Shown here: one piece after another, positions 10,484-22,074 of the stretch
Numbering within the stretch: position 1 is the first letter of the stretch
Layout: each line of letters starts with the position of its first letter
NCBI GenBank assembly: GCA_021234155.1
Contig: JAJEKV010000016.1
Coordinates: 684,001 to 748,000 of the forward strand
DNA from: Isoetes taiwanensis
Lineage: Eukaryota > Streptophyta > Lycopodiopsida > Isoetales > Isoetaceae
DNA length: 64,000 bases
Reading direction: 5' to 3'
Program-made: the position numbers and the translations under genes
Notes under the pieces: model-generated
Databases searched by the model: none
Told to the model about the DNA's origin: nothing
What the model saw: the letters and a program-made list of their open reading frames with translations, nothing else

Positions 10484-12732
10484 CCTTTAAATCTGTACAA
10501 ACAGACTTTAATCCATTAAATCTTTGCAAGAAATTAAGGGATTCAATAAGCAGTCCTTACATTGAATAGGTGATTTCAACACAAGGCCTTAATCTGATTA
10601 CAAGCTTAATTCAGAAAAAATAGACTTTCTTATAATAGAAACTTTTACCTTAAGAATAGTCAAGTTTGAAATGTACACTTCTAATCCATTAAAGTAGATA
10701 AAATTAAAGATTCCAAAGTACATATGATCCATTGTGTAAAAAAGGTCCTCAAAACTTGTCATATTTCCTTATGAAGAATTTCCAGATCCTTGACAAACTT
10801 CCATATTGTTGAAAAAACAAAGTAGGGAGTATAAGATCCTGTTACCGCATGTCAACCAATCAATAGTTAGCCTGAGAAGGGTAAAATCAAAAGGACATGC
10901 AGGTGTCATAAGATCTTATAGGTTTAATGCCCTTCACCCTACTTGTTTAGTACAAACTTATCATTGGGTAAGGTCACATTCGTATTAAGACAGTAGAAAC
11001 AATTAAACATTAGATCCTGCTGTCCTACATAAATAGCTAGACATTAAAACTCAGCTGAGAGGCCTGTGGTATAACTGTGAACAACAGCTAATCTAACTGC
11101 CAGCAAGCTTAATAGGTCAATCATTAGAGTACTAAGGAAACAGATAGATACTCATAAAGTTATACGTGCAACCAATTCTAAGCATGGTGCAGCAAGCAAT
11201 CGTGCTTTGTGCTCAGATTGCTAACAACATAATATGAATTGAGTAATCCAAGCTCCATGCCAATGCAATAAACCACATAAGACCACTGCAAATGCAAACA
11301 CAATAACCCTATAGATCCATTCTAGTCTAAGCGTCATCAGATAACTTTAAATTATGGCAGTCATATTAGATCTTATCAGAAATAATATCATACTCATTTA
11401 CACATCATAGATACTGAAATTATTATGCAAATCATAAGCAATGGCCCTCACCAACCAATGCTAGCATAATCTGGACCACTACCCCTACAAAAGCCTATTC
11501 CTGTCATTATTCTGCAGATCTGCTCATTATTATGCCATTATTATCTTTAAAACACAAGTAGCTAATTCTTAAGTGTGTAGACCACTGTACCAAACATAAA
11601 GCATGTAAATCTTATGTCCTCATTAAAGGATTCCCTGTATGCAACCATCAGGTCTTAGACTACGCATAGAAACCAAGTGTTCTTAAGATTCATTCCCACC
11701 ATATACATTCCTGTTCTAATATCAATGCCAATAAAAATCTAACCCAATAATCACTGCTCATCCTACAGTCAGCATGAAAATCATCATTAAGGGAACAGAA
11801 AGACATATGCATTTACACACCATATGGCCAGATCTACTCCTGCCTGGTAACCATATTATATCTGGATTCAGCCATACTTACATATTTAACCAATAATATG
11901 TATAACAGAAGCTATCCTATTGAATTATGCAAAAAGACAAATGCCAAAACCTGAGTTGAAGGCCCGATGCAGGCATTAACTCTTCCTTCTTCAAATTGCT
12001 TGGAGTTGATGGCTCCAAGTACATCATGTACTGGAGTTGCAGAATCATTGATAATTATTGTAACAGGTGCAATAGCTGAATCCCCTTGGTCATTCTTCCT
12101 GCTCTCAGTATTCTCATTAACAAATGGAACAGTAGCCCTTTCAGATCCAGAAGTGGATAACTTCTTGTGGAAATCAAACAATTTCTTCTTACTGCTAGCA
12201 TTCTTCTTCTCCTCAGCCAATCTCTTCCTTGTAGCCATGTTGAGATCCCCCTTCTTCCTCATATCTGAATTCAAGCAGACTGGTAAGAGCAAAATAATAA
12301 GAATGGGGTCGCCAGCTTCCTAATGTCGCTCATGAGGCTTACAGTCTGCTTATATGCAATGGCAAAGGTACTACCGACAGTCCTTAAATTTAAGAACACC
12401 TTTCTCACTGCTGCTCCAGTAACCAGGCTAATACCGGTTTCAAGTAGCTTTCCAGCTGTGCATGGATCCGGACTTGGCCAGCGCCATATTCTTGGCCGTG
12501 AGTCCGACATGAACCAATAGTGTGGTATCTCCCGTTAGGTGTTCGCACCAATACTTTAACCCTAACACATGCTAATACACAAATTTACTAAAACAATAGT
12601 TAAAGGTCACTTGTAGTCTAAAAAATAGCTTATTTATATGTGTTTGTCTGATCCAAACCCTTGACAAGCCATGTCACAATGTATTTGGATTGTGTATACA
12701 TCTATAATAGCAACAAACATCATTAATAATAA
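10478..12732 (-). repeat. Long direct repeat, copy A (uninterrupted, 2.25 kb)
   Basis: It matches copy B (16801-22541) nearly base for base once two insertions in copy B are removed. The visible differences are a few substitutions, a small indel near 11699, and two more diverged patches near 12278-12320 and 12400-12470. It carries the first coding exon (11951-12262) and, just upstream in the sense direction, a small frame at 12271-12510 (minus) that is disrupted in copy B. As the downstream copy in transcription order, it would supply the 3' end of an element RNA. There is no other gene from 10484 to 11950. Confidence 0.9.
11951..12262 (-). CDS. First-exon-like ORF of the retroelement, copy A
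   Basis: This is the same exon as at 21763-22074, in the downstream repeat. It encodes a basic N-terminus (MATRKRLAEEKKN, then SSKKKLFDFHKK) followed by a Ser/Thr/Asn-rich part. It ends in CAG followed by the potential splice donor GTTTTG. In this copy no core follows downstream on the minus strand, so the exon is probably a passenger of the repeat and not part of a working gene. The basic N-terminus could bind nucleic acid or act as a nuclear localisation signal, but no family is recognised. Confidence 0.55.
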
Positions 12733-12818
12733 AAAACCCTTCCTCCTACCCTAGGTCGGGTGGGCCTTCTCTGAGCATACAACCAGTGGAAATTAATGCC
12801 CTGCAGAAAATATGTAGC

Positions 12819-12843
12819 AACAAGGTGAGCTGGACCTTGTTGC
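12819..12843 (-). terminator. 9-bp perfect hairpin just after the RT stop codon
   Basis: CAACAAGGT and ACCTTGTTG face each other across a 7-base loop, about 15 bases beyond the RT stop on the sense strand. It could be a structural RNA signal for the element. The function is not known. Confidence 0.4.
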
Positions 12844-12857
12844 CAGGCCCAACCCAC

Positions 12858-14945
12858 CTATATTGCCTCTGCTTTCCATAATGACATAAGCATAGCTGTC
12901 ATATCATTGACATTATACAGTGTTCCTGGGAAATCATCATTTTTCAGAACCCCAAATACATTCCTTTCAATGTCTCTTTTTGCAAAACCATTACAACAAA
13001 ATGCCATCATTAATTCCAGAATGTCCCTGGCAGCATTTTCAGCTTTTGAGTGTGCATAAACATATGGAAGAACTTGAGATATTATCACCTTTGAGGCTTG
13101 CCCATATGGTCTACAGCTCCAGGCTTTAATGTATTTGCAAGCTTCAAAAGGTAGATTTTTTCTTTTATCATATTTAATGATCTCAAACAGTCCCCTATCC
13201 TGATCTGTAACTTTGATGGTAATATTCAAAAAATTGCATTGATATCCAATGGGTAGATCTGTACCAGTTTGTACCTTATATTTTGTCTCATCCTTAATCC
13301 CAAGATGTTCAAGATTGTAGATTGTAAGATGTGCCTGTATATCAAGAAATTCTTGTACGTGGCCACCATTTATGATATTCAAGTCGTCTATGTATCTGGC
13401 AGCATGTTGAAATCTCTGTATTTCTTTCATCTTTCCATTGTGAGCAAGCTGAAGGATAAATCTCAGCTCATACCATGCCAAGTACAAGTTGCACCAAGCA
13501 GGGCTGCACGCAAACCCCATCTGTATGCCTTTAACTTGTTTCCAAATACCTTTACCCATTTGTAAATAACAATGAGAGACAAGCCAACTGTTCATATCCT
13601 TAAATTGTACTCTTGTAAGAGTTTCCCAACTTACATTTTCCTTATCTAGATGTGATCTTACCCATTTGACCATATACTTCCCCTTTTTGTATTTAAACAG
13701 CAGCTCAAAGAGATGTTTATCATCTCGCATAAAGTCCCATACTAAATCTGTAATATCATCCATAATTTCAAGGATACCATTCTGCCCATAAATTGGTATG
13801 TTTTCATAACATTTTGTTATGTCCGCCGAATAGACATCATGGATCTTTTTTGGTAGGTTTAGAATCACATCATAATGGGAGTTAACCATCCAACACGCAT
13901 TGATGGGTTTATTACTCCATAATCTGTATTTGGCAGTGGCAATTTGGCAAACATTTGGCCAAATTTCAATATAGTTATTCAAAATAGCAGTAATCAGAGC
14001 TGCTAACTCAGAAAATACTGTATCATGTGCATTTGTCAGCCATCGGTACTCACCTTTATGAGCTTTATATGATGCCATTAAGTATGGCAAATTATCTGCT
14101 ATTACCCTATCAGTAGTAATAAACTTGACAATTTCTTTTTTACATTCAAGTTTAATGTCATCCGCTGACTGTAGGCATTTTTCAAAATCATTACTATCAA
14201 GTCTGATCAATGTCATTTCATGTATATGCTTCTGGCAGATAAACGCTGCATTATTTGAAGCTTTGTCAAGACCTGCTACAAAGAGGTTTTCATTCAACCA
14301 TCGGATATTTTTAATCACTTCCAAGTCATTCCATAAATACCTTTTAGCTGTCATATTACTAATGAACTCCACAATATCCATGTGGGCATATTGTGTAAGC
14401 ACCTGTATGGTACTGGATATATCATCTTCATGCAAATCCAGCAGCTCAAACTTATGTACATTGAAGAATTGTCTACAGGCAGCTGTAAACTCTGTCATAA
14501 ATTGGTTGATATTGAAAGAATGATCCGGGATATGATTAAGCCCGTTAGCAAAGGCTTTTCTCAGTTTTGGACAGTGAATGATTTCAAGATCTATGGTGCG
14601 TACATGTCCAATCTTAGGGTCTATGAATCTTTTCAGATTGGGATTGCTGCAAGGACATTTAATATTCCTCTGTTCTGCAAAGATTGGGTATGGCTTATAT
14701 ACTTTGTCCTTTATGTTCTCAATATATTTCCACGAGAATGTGGTTCTTTCCAACAATTCAACCCCTCTTTCTTGAAGGCATTCAAATAATCCAATATGAA
14801 AAAGTCTTCTGATATTAAATTTCTCTAAAGCCTTGTTGAAAAAAGTGAAGTGAACAATGTATTTATTTTCTTCAATATTCTGGCTTACCAAATGTCTTTT
14901 TCTGTCATCCCCTTTGATTATAGTCCGGCTCCTGTAGTTTAAGAC
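12858..14945 (-). CDS. Reverse transcriptase of Penelope-like type (YIDD)
   Basis: The frame is open over at least 678 codons with no stop. No in-frame ATG is present near its 5' end. Instead TTTCTGTAG, a good splice acceptor, precedes base 14945, so the exon is probably spliced to upstream sequence. Reverse transcriptase motifs in order are ADITKCYENIP, KGIQMGFACSP-NLYL (about residue 455), ARYIDDLNII (YIDD at 13383-13394) and CNFLNITI. A C-terminal section then carries YDKR and a conserved-looking SQ-Y pattern, resembling the thumb of Penelope-like reverse transcriptases. An N-terminal GHVRTIDLEI-LR segment preceded by CPC is also typical of some of these proteins. No GIY-YIG endonuclease is seen at either end. 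The gene ends with TAG at 12858-12860. It looks intact and recently active compared with the LINE nearby. Confidence 0.85.
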   Translation of the reverse strand, partial: VLNYRSRTIIKGDDRKRHLVSQNIEENKYIVHFTFFNKALEKFNIRRLFHIGLFECLQERGVELLERTTFSWKYIENIKDKVYKPYPIFAEQRNIKCPCSNPNLKRFIDPKIGHVRTIDLEIIHCPKLRKAFANGLNHIPDHSFNINQFMTEFTAACRQFFNVHKFELLDLHEDDISSTIQVLTQYAHMDIVEFISNMTAKRYLWNDLEVIKNIRWLNENLFVAGLDKASNNAAFICQKHIHEMTLIRLDSNDFEKCLQSADDIKLECKKEIVKFITTDRVIADNLPYLMASYKAHKGEYRWLTNAHDTVFSELAALITAILNNYIEIWPNVCQIATAKYRLWSNKPINACWMVNSHYDVILNLPKKIHDVYSADITKCYENIPIYGQNGILEIMDDITDLVWDFMRDDKHLFELLFKYKKGKYMVKWVRSHLDKENVSWETLTRVQFKDMNSWLVSHCYLQMGKGIWKQVKGIQMGFACSPAWCNLYLAWYELRFILQLAHNGKMKEIQRFQHAARYIDDLNIINGGHVQEFLDIQAHLTIYNLEHLGIKDETKYKVQTGTDLPIGYQCNFLNITIKVTDQDRGLFEIIKYDKRKNLPFEACKYIKAWSCRPYGQASKVIISQVLPYVYAHSKAENAARDILELMMAFCCNGFAKRDIERNVFGVLKNDDFPGTLYNVNDMTAMLMSLWKAEAI

Positions 14946-15165
14946 CTACAGAAACACTTTGTATTAGGTTTTAAATAGGTTGCATGTATGCAAAGAAACA
15001 CAAGATTTATAATTATCATTGTTTTAATTAGAGTTAAAGTTTAAACTGAAACTGAAGCCAAATGGCCATTGAAGTAGAGATATGTATTTATATATCCGTA
15101 GAGAAACAAAGGATTCTTGCTAAAATTAGCACCTTTGTTAACAAAAGTTCAGAAATCACAACTGT

Positions 15166-16692
15166 TTACTGTGTATCAGGAACACTTTCATCATTATGCT
15201 CTTGTTCATCCAAAGAGATGATATAGGCTGCAGTATCTTTATTACTGTCAGTGGTGTCTTTACTAACTGCACTTACGCTATTGCTCTTCATTTTGGGATC
15301 ATGTTCAACCCTGGGTGCCAGTTTGGCATTGACTTTATAGAACTTGGTCTCTCTTTTGACAAAAAGTGCCTTTTGTGCAACACCAGTCCTTTTGTTTGGA
15401 GCCTGCATAGAGAGAAAAGTAATAGGCTTTATAGTTTTTTCTGCTATGTCTGCTAACTTGTTGTTGCCAAACATAACCTTGAGATTCCTTTCAGGGTTCT
15501 CAGCATAGGCAATGGTCATATCAATCATAAGTTTTCGTACCTCAAGGTAGGCAGCAAATGCTATAACAGCAGGCTTTAATTCCTGATTAAGAAATTTGGA
15601 CAAAGTCACCATTTTCATGATCGGTGTAGAATCAGGCAGAAGCTCTTCCATATGGTTGATCAAGTACCATAAGCCATGGTCCAGCCAAATTATACCATAG
15701 CTGCATTCATCTTTTCTCTTGGGGAACTTGTTTTTGTCACATTTACACTTGAAATAGGGACAATGAGTTCTAAAAATACGTTTGAGGTAGAAATCATCCC
15801 TATCCATATTTGGAAAGGCCATATGGCCTTTTTGTCCAAGCTGTATGTTGGTGTTTCTGATACAAGTAAGCCCAAAAAAATCCATTTTGAACGGTAAGTC
15901 AACATCCAGCTTATTAAACATCTTGTCCAGCCTAGAAGCAGCAACTTTTGCATCTTTAATTTCATCTTTGCTAACACCAGCAAGTGCCATAATAGTGTCC
16001 AAACTCAGTGGAGCAATGGCCCCGAAATTCTGGCTTTCCCAGATTGCATACGAATAAACAGCAGAGTATGCTTCAACGGACTGTTCAATAAGAATAGGAA
16101 AACAGGCAGAGTTGCTGAGTGTCAGATTTGGTACCTCTTCAGTGCTGATTTGGCCAAATTAGCTTGGTCTTGTATTTCCGGGTTCTGTGAAAAGTCCTCC
16201 ACCAAGTCCTCATCCGAGAACAAGCAGCCATTATGTTTATCTTTTTCAGATTCTTCAGCAATAATGGTATTACCTTTTTTGTCATCAAAGGTAAGGACAA
16301 TATCATTAGCATTTTCAAGTGCAGTCAGGCCGATCATGAACTTTTTGGCCAGCTCATCTTCAAGACATGTGCGTTCATATAGCACATTATTCATGTTATC
16401 ATAAACATTGATGACAATATCTTTGCATTTGGTGTACTGAAAATTTACCCCTTTCATGAGACACCTTAAACCACCCATTGAAGCCAAAGAAAGTAACAGG
16501 GGACTTTCTCTTATCAAACAGGTTACATTCCTTAAACGTGATAAACGAATGAATTTCCTTGCCTTTGATACAGCCAAGTATGGTTTGTACAGCAATGTTG
16601 GGGCTGTCAATATTGCAAATATGATAATTGAGTGCAATCAGCTCCTTGATCCAGTAATTGCTCTTATCCACTTCATTTACATTTCCAAGTTC
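15166..16692 (-). pseudogene. ORF1-like protein of the retroelement (about 500 codons, two frameshifts)
   Basis: Three overlapping frames read as one protein. Bases 16692 to about 16450 form the first block, 16450 to about 16140 the second, and 16140 to 15166 the third. The second block ends QANLAKSALK, and the third continues EEVPNLTLSN in another register. The third block is long and includes a cysteine-rich CPYFKCKCDKNK segment (about 15730-15765) and an acidic C-terminus before TAA. The block starting at 16692 (ELGNVNE) is preceded by TTATTAG, a splice acceptor that fits in phase with the donor after the repeat exon. No family is recognised. By position it could be the RNA-binding or structural ORF1 of the element. 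The frameshifts could be decay, programmed shifts or a tiny intron (GT...AG of 28 bases near 16445-16472, too short to be likely). Confidence 0.55.
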
Positions 16693-16845
16693 CTAATAAT
16701 CATCCACATAATGAGTTAGTTCAGCAAGTATAAAATCACCTATAAATTAAAGTAATCAAGATTAAGGATATTGGTATAACCAATACACTGGAATCAGAAC
16801 AAAAAACCTTTAAATCTGTACAAACAGACTTTAATCCATTAAATC

Positions 16846-17400
16846 CATTAGAGGAAAAATGAGATCATATTTTGTCCCATTAAGGGATGCTTAAAATGCC
16901 ATGTCAGCTTTTTAAACTGTCCAATAAGAGAAGAGCTTCAGTATATCTCATTCCAGTATTATGTGGCAGCCTGTAATTAATGCAGCTGCAACTAACTTCT
17001 GTAGTATCATTTTTTCATTATAACTTTTGATCCAGAACTCCGATTCAAAAACTTTTTATAGCAATGGGTTCGTCTTCACAAGATCTATCTAATGATAACC
17101 TATTCATACATCTTTTACGATATAAATATATAAGAAATAAGCAAAAAATCATATTTTTTTAAGGTTAACGCATATGACCATATTGAAATACATCATAACC
17201 ATATATCATTGGAAAGATCTTTTCATTCCGCATCTAATGCAACAAACGCCGCAACATTTTGACAAGTGGATCAAAAGTTATGGGGAAAAAACAACAGCAA
17301 TGAAGTTGTTGGTGCTGCATTAATTGCAGTTAATACAGGGTAGCCATTCCATTGGAGGATTCTTATGGGGATGAAATGAGATCTCAAATTTCCTCTAATG
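16846..17400. mobile_element. 555-bp foldback MITE inside copy B
   Basis: Copy A runs unbroken at this point (AAATC directly followed by TTTGCAAG at 10521-10530), which fixes the insertion exactly. The ends are inverted repeats: CATTAGAGGAAAAATGAGATC at the left and its near-complement at the right. The inverted similarity continues inward with mismatches, including TAATGCAGC and ATAACTTTTGATCC and their complements near 17270-17330. No clear target-site duplication is seen. It has no coding capacity. The family of the mobilising transposase is not evident. Confidence 0.85.
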
Positions 17401-18244
17401 TTTGCAAGAAATTAAGGGATTCAATAAGCAGTCCTTACATTGAATAGGTGATTTCAACACAAGGCCTTAATCTGATTACAAGCTTAATTCAGAAAAAATA
17501 GACTTTCTTATAATAGAAACTTTTACCTTAAGAATAGTCAAGTTTGAAATGTACACTTCTAATCCATTAAAGTAGATAAAATTAAAGATACCAAAGTACA
17601 TATGATCCATTGTGTAAAAAAGGTCCTCAAAACTTGTCATATTTCCTTATGAAGAATTTCCAGATCCTTGACAAACTTCCATATTGTTGAAAAAACAAAG
17701 TAGGGAGTATAAGATCGTGTTACCTGCATGTCAACCAATCAATAGTTAGCCTGAGAAGGGTAAAATCAAAAGGACATGCAGGTGTCATAAGATCTTATAG
17801 GTTTAATGCCCTTCACCCTACTTGTTTAGTACAAACTTATCATTGGGTAAGGTCACATTCGTATTAAGACAGTAGAAACAATTAAACATTAGATCCTGCT
17901 GTTCTACATAAATAGCTAGACATTAAAACTCAGCTGAGAGGCCTGTGGTATAACTGTGAACAACAGCTAATCTAACTGCCAGCAAGCTTAATAGGTCAAT
18001 CATTAGAGTACTAAGGAAACAGACAGATACTCATAAAGTTATACGTGCAACCAATTCTAAGCATGGTGCAGCAAGCAATCGTGCTTTATGCTCAGATTGC
18101 TAACAACATAATATGAATTGAGTAATCCAAGCTCCATGCCAATGCAATAAACCACATAAGACCACTGCAAATGCAAACACAATAACCCTATAGATCCATT
18201 CTAGTCTAAGCGTCATCAGATAACTTTAAATCATGGCAGTCATA

Positions 18245-18695
18245 ACAACCAACACATAACTACCATTAACATTAATTAACACAACCATTGGGTCCAACGC
18301 ATTTAAATTAAACTTCCCCTTAGACCCCCTTTGGTTTGGGTGCATATTCACACGGGGGGTGACGTAGGGCAGCGAGAGCCCCTATAATTATATTTTGCAC
18401 GTACAAAATCAACACCATATAGTATTTTGGTTCAAATCTTATAGTATTTTGTAAATCTTGTTATACAGTATAGCAAATTTTGTACTTGCATACCCCACAA
18501 ACGAGGAACTTTACGTACGGTGTAGATTAAGGATTAAGGGGTGAATATGCCTATCCAACAGCTCTCGTTGCCTGGAGTCACCCCCCGTGTGAATATGCAC
18601 CCAAACCAAATGGGGTCTAAGGGGAAGTTTAATTTAAATGCGTTGGACCCAATGGTTGTGTTAATTAATGTTAATGGTAGTTATGTGTTGGTTGT
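18245..18695. mobile_element. 451-bp foldback element with about 118-bp terminal inverted repeats
   Basis: The ends ACAACCAACACATAACTACC and its complement extend into near-perfect inverted arms of about 118 bp, containing TTTGGTTTGGGTGCATATTCACAC. The dinucleotide TA flanks both ends (18243-18244 and 18696-18697). A related element lies at 28575-28971 and half of one at 29045-29130. Next to the right end of both full copies is an A-run and a GGCCC-TTCGG-GCC hairpin, so the mobile unit may be larger than the inverted arms. Confidence 0.85.
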
Positions 18696-21159
18696 TATAC
18701 TAAAAAAAATTTTGGGCCCTTCGGGCCCTAAAAAAAAGCAAACATATGTAAAAACATGTACCAATATGTAATATCTAATATGCAATATCTAATATGTGCC
18801 GTGGTTGATGCCAGAACATGGATAACAAACCTATTCACAGTGTCATATAACAACAACGTTTTAAGATATACATCAATAAATGTCATATAACAACAATGTT
18901 TTAAGATATACATCAATAAATGAGATGCCTTCTGGAACAATGGATATGAAGAGTAACTGCAATATCTAAAATATTTGTGCATGCAATCCAATCCATGTGC
19001 ACAAAATCCCTGAATGCAGTGCCGAGTTATAGCCATTTTCCTTTTTGAACACTATGCTTCAAGCTTTTGAACACCATGTGCTTTTGAATCTGGCTGTCTA
19101 GCTACAAATATTTGCAAGAGCTAATAATTCTATAAGCAGAATTGAAATACTACCACGATTGTCACTGTAGAAGGTACCCATTAAAGAGAGAAACAAGAAT
19201 TGCTTATTAAATAAGGAGCTCTTGTGAACAAGTTTTTTCGACTTCCCTTCATCAAACCTGAACAAAGACTAGAAGTCGCGGAAACATGGCTTGTTTGATC
19301 TTCAAAGATCTGCAAATCGTTCAAGTTGTATGCCTGGGATAAGTTCTTGCAATGTCATTGTCCTCTAGTTCAAGTGCTGCTTCTCTTCCAAAAATACAAT
19401 ACAAAATGTAGAAACAAACAGACCCTTGGTATTTAATCCCAGAGTAATGCGTAGGCGTGATATCAATATAAGAGAGCCTAGGACATGTAGATAAGAATCA
19501 ATAGCCATAATACATAATGCTAGTGCCCATATAGACAATCAATTATTTGCACTTACCGATTTCGTGTGTTTGCAATGCCTCTCTCTTGTTTTTAAACGGA
19601 TATTCGAGAGAGTCTCCACGGTTGATTGCTAGTACAATGGATGTAAAGAAGTAACATTGCAAATGCCTATCATGAGTAGACAAATTAGAATACACTAGAT
19701 ACATAAAAAGGTGCCATATTTGGGAGTTTTCAAGAACAAACCAACGGATGTGCATTTGCTAAAGAAATACCGGGAGGAATTTACGAACAAACGATATATG
19801 TTTTCAGCTTGAGTGGAGTGTTGATTCAAAATTGCCATTGAATAGATAATGGAAGATGCACAATAATCAACAACAAGCTATGGTTTTTCTATCCATGCCT
19901 TCAATCTAGCAAATTATCTTACATATTCCTAGGAAAAATCCCCGCACCGCCGCGACCTATGTTTGAGATGTGTTGAAATAGAATGAAGAATGTTGCAGGC
20001 GACAAATTTTTTGTATAGATGCCTTCGGATATTCGTGGTTCTCGAGCTCCGCCTTCGAGATAATGCAGCTATGGCGGTCTACTAGAATACAATGAAACAA
20101 TTCAACTCTTATAGATGTTAAGAAGATCCGCCCCACCACAAAAGGATCGACATGCATCATTCCAGCAGCCTTTAAGCAGAGCTGTGGATCGAGGCGGGGC
20201 CTGGAGCCGAGCTCCTTCGCAAGGAAAAACAAGAACAAAAAGCAAAAATTTGAACACGCCGAGAATGTGCCCGGCATATTGGAATCGAGCTCTGCATCTT
20301 CGCCGGACTTGTTTACGCTCCAAAATCGCCGCAAACGCCGATCTCTGTCGGGATATTTTCTCACACATTGTTTTCCACCAAAAGCGCTACTGCATCATCT
20401 TATGCCAAGCAACCGGTACCTGTAAACGGTAGTCAACACAAGGAAAAAGATGCGACTATTGAACCCATAAACAACAAACGAAGCTTACCACGAAGCAATG
20501 GCTATGAATGACATCCGGCTTCAAAACTCAAAGCTTCATGAGCTCAATCGGCAGACTCAAGGTCCAAGCCATTTTGTTTGGCGCTTATATGCCACAAAGC
20601 GAACCACTATATTAGCACTTTTGAACTACATTATTTTCTTTGGAGACCGGTGGGATGTGCATCTTCTGTTATCACAAGTAGGGCCGACCAATGTAGGAAG
20701 ATAGAAAATGAAAGCAAAGTGAGTTTAACTTTAGCTTTTTGCCGACAGAGATTACTCGTCCATCCACTCCAACTACACCACCACCCACGGATGTAGATAG
20801 TATGCATGACAGGAAGCTCGATGTCCCAAGCCATCGAAGAATTAGATCGAGGAAGAATTAGAATCTTGTTTACTCTTCATCTTCATACGCGAAACCCTAA
20901 ACCCATTAGAACCCTAAAGTCGAAACACTAAAGCACATCCACGAGGCTTGCATGTTCAGCCCCTAAAATAAAAAGAGGGCTTTCGTTGTGAGCCCTTGGA
21001 TGTTGGACCATTGAAAAAAAAAAGCTAAATCAACGATTAAGAAATAGTGCACTCTAGATGTACACATTAGTACATCCATTCGAATACGCCATGAAATCTT
21101 AGGAAAACCTTTGTGAAAAGCGTACAAAAACACAAAAAAAAAACCCTGTTATTATGCTA
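18696..21159. other. Remainder of the composite insertion in copy B; no recognised gene
   Basis: Comparison with copy A shows that 18245-21159 is foreign. CATA occurs at both edges (18241-18244 and 21160-21163) and may be a 4-bp target-site duplication. It begins with a GGGCCCTTCGGGCCC hairpin (18713-18729). An AT-rich part with a 42-bp near-duplicate (around 18840-18920) follows, then a GC-richer block at about 19940-20420. Frames in that block (for example minus 19957-20364) show no family features. It ends with a stretch related to the repeat at 40145-40336. I see no convincing gene. Confidence 0.6.
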
Positions 21160-21762
21160 CATATTAGATCTTATCAGAAATAATATCATACTCATTTACA
21201 CATCATAGATACTGAAATTATTATGCAAATCATAAGCAATGGCCCTCACCAACCAATGCTAGCATAATCTGGACCACTACCCCTACAAAAGCCTATTCCT
21301 GTCATTATTCTGCAGATCTGCTCATTATTATGCCATTATTATCTTTAAAACACAAGTAGATAATTCTTAAGTGTGTAGACCACTGTACCAAACATAAAGC
21401 ATGTAAATCTTATGTCCTCATTAAAGGATTCCCTGTATGCAACCATCAGGTCTTAGACTACGCATAGAAACCAAGTGTTCTTAAGATTCATTCCCAGTAT
21501 CTATTTTAAACCATATACATTCCTGTTCTAATATCAATGCCAGTAAAAATCTAACCCAATAATCACTGCTCATCCTACAGTCAGCATGAAAATCATCATT
21601 AAGGGAACAGAAAGACATATGCATTTACACACCATATGGCCAGATCTACTCCTGCCTGGTAACCATATTATATCTGGATTCAGCCATACTTACATATTTA
21701 ACCAATAATATGTATAACAGAAGCTATCCTATTGAATTATGCAAAAAGACAAATGCCAAAAC

Positions 21763-22074
21763 CTGAGTTGAAGGCCCGATGCAGGCATTAACTCTTCCTT
21801 CTTCAAATTGCTTGGAGTTGATGGCTCCAAGTACATCATGTACTGGAGTTGCAGAATCATTGATAATTATTGTAACAGGTGCAATAGCTGAATCCCCTTG
21901 GTCATTCTTCCTGCTCTCAGTATTCTCATTAACAAATGGAACAGTAGCCCTTTCAGATCCAGAAGTGGATAACTTCTTGTGGAAATCAAACAATTTCTTC
22001 TTACTGCTAGCATTCTTCTTCTCCTCAGCCAATCTCTTCCTTGTAGCCATGTTGAGATCCCCCTTCTTCCTCAT
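21763..22074 (-). CDS. First coding exon of the Penelope-like element (in copy B)
   Basis: The exon starts at an ATG (22074; a second in-frame ATG at 22050 begins MATRKRLAEEKKN) and ends with CAG at 21763, followed by the donor GTTTTG. The acceptor TTATTAG before 16692 keeps the frame (Gln then Glu-Leu-Gly-Asn). This gives an intron of about 5.07 kb today and about 1.6 kb before the later insertions. The protein part is basic at the N-terminus, then rich in Ser, Thr, Asn and Val, with no recognised domain. It would form the N-terminus of the ORF1-like protein. Splicing is inferred from sequence only. Confidence 0.6.

Noticed and set aside
11334-11340. CTGATGA on the minus strand as a hammerhead ribozyme core of the Penelope-like element
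   Set aside because: No GAAA after a pairable stem II and no suitable cleavage site nearby, here or in copy B (18216-18222 region).
10478-12732. Ordinary LTR of a gypsy or copia element
   Set aside because: Ends are not TG...CA, no primer-binding site or integrase is seen, and the reverse transcriptase motifs do not fit.
16445-16472. 28-base GT...AG segment as an intron restoring the ORF1-like frame
   Set aside because: Far below the usual minimum for plant introns. A frameshift is simpler.
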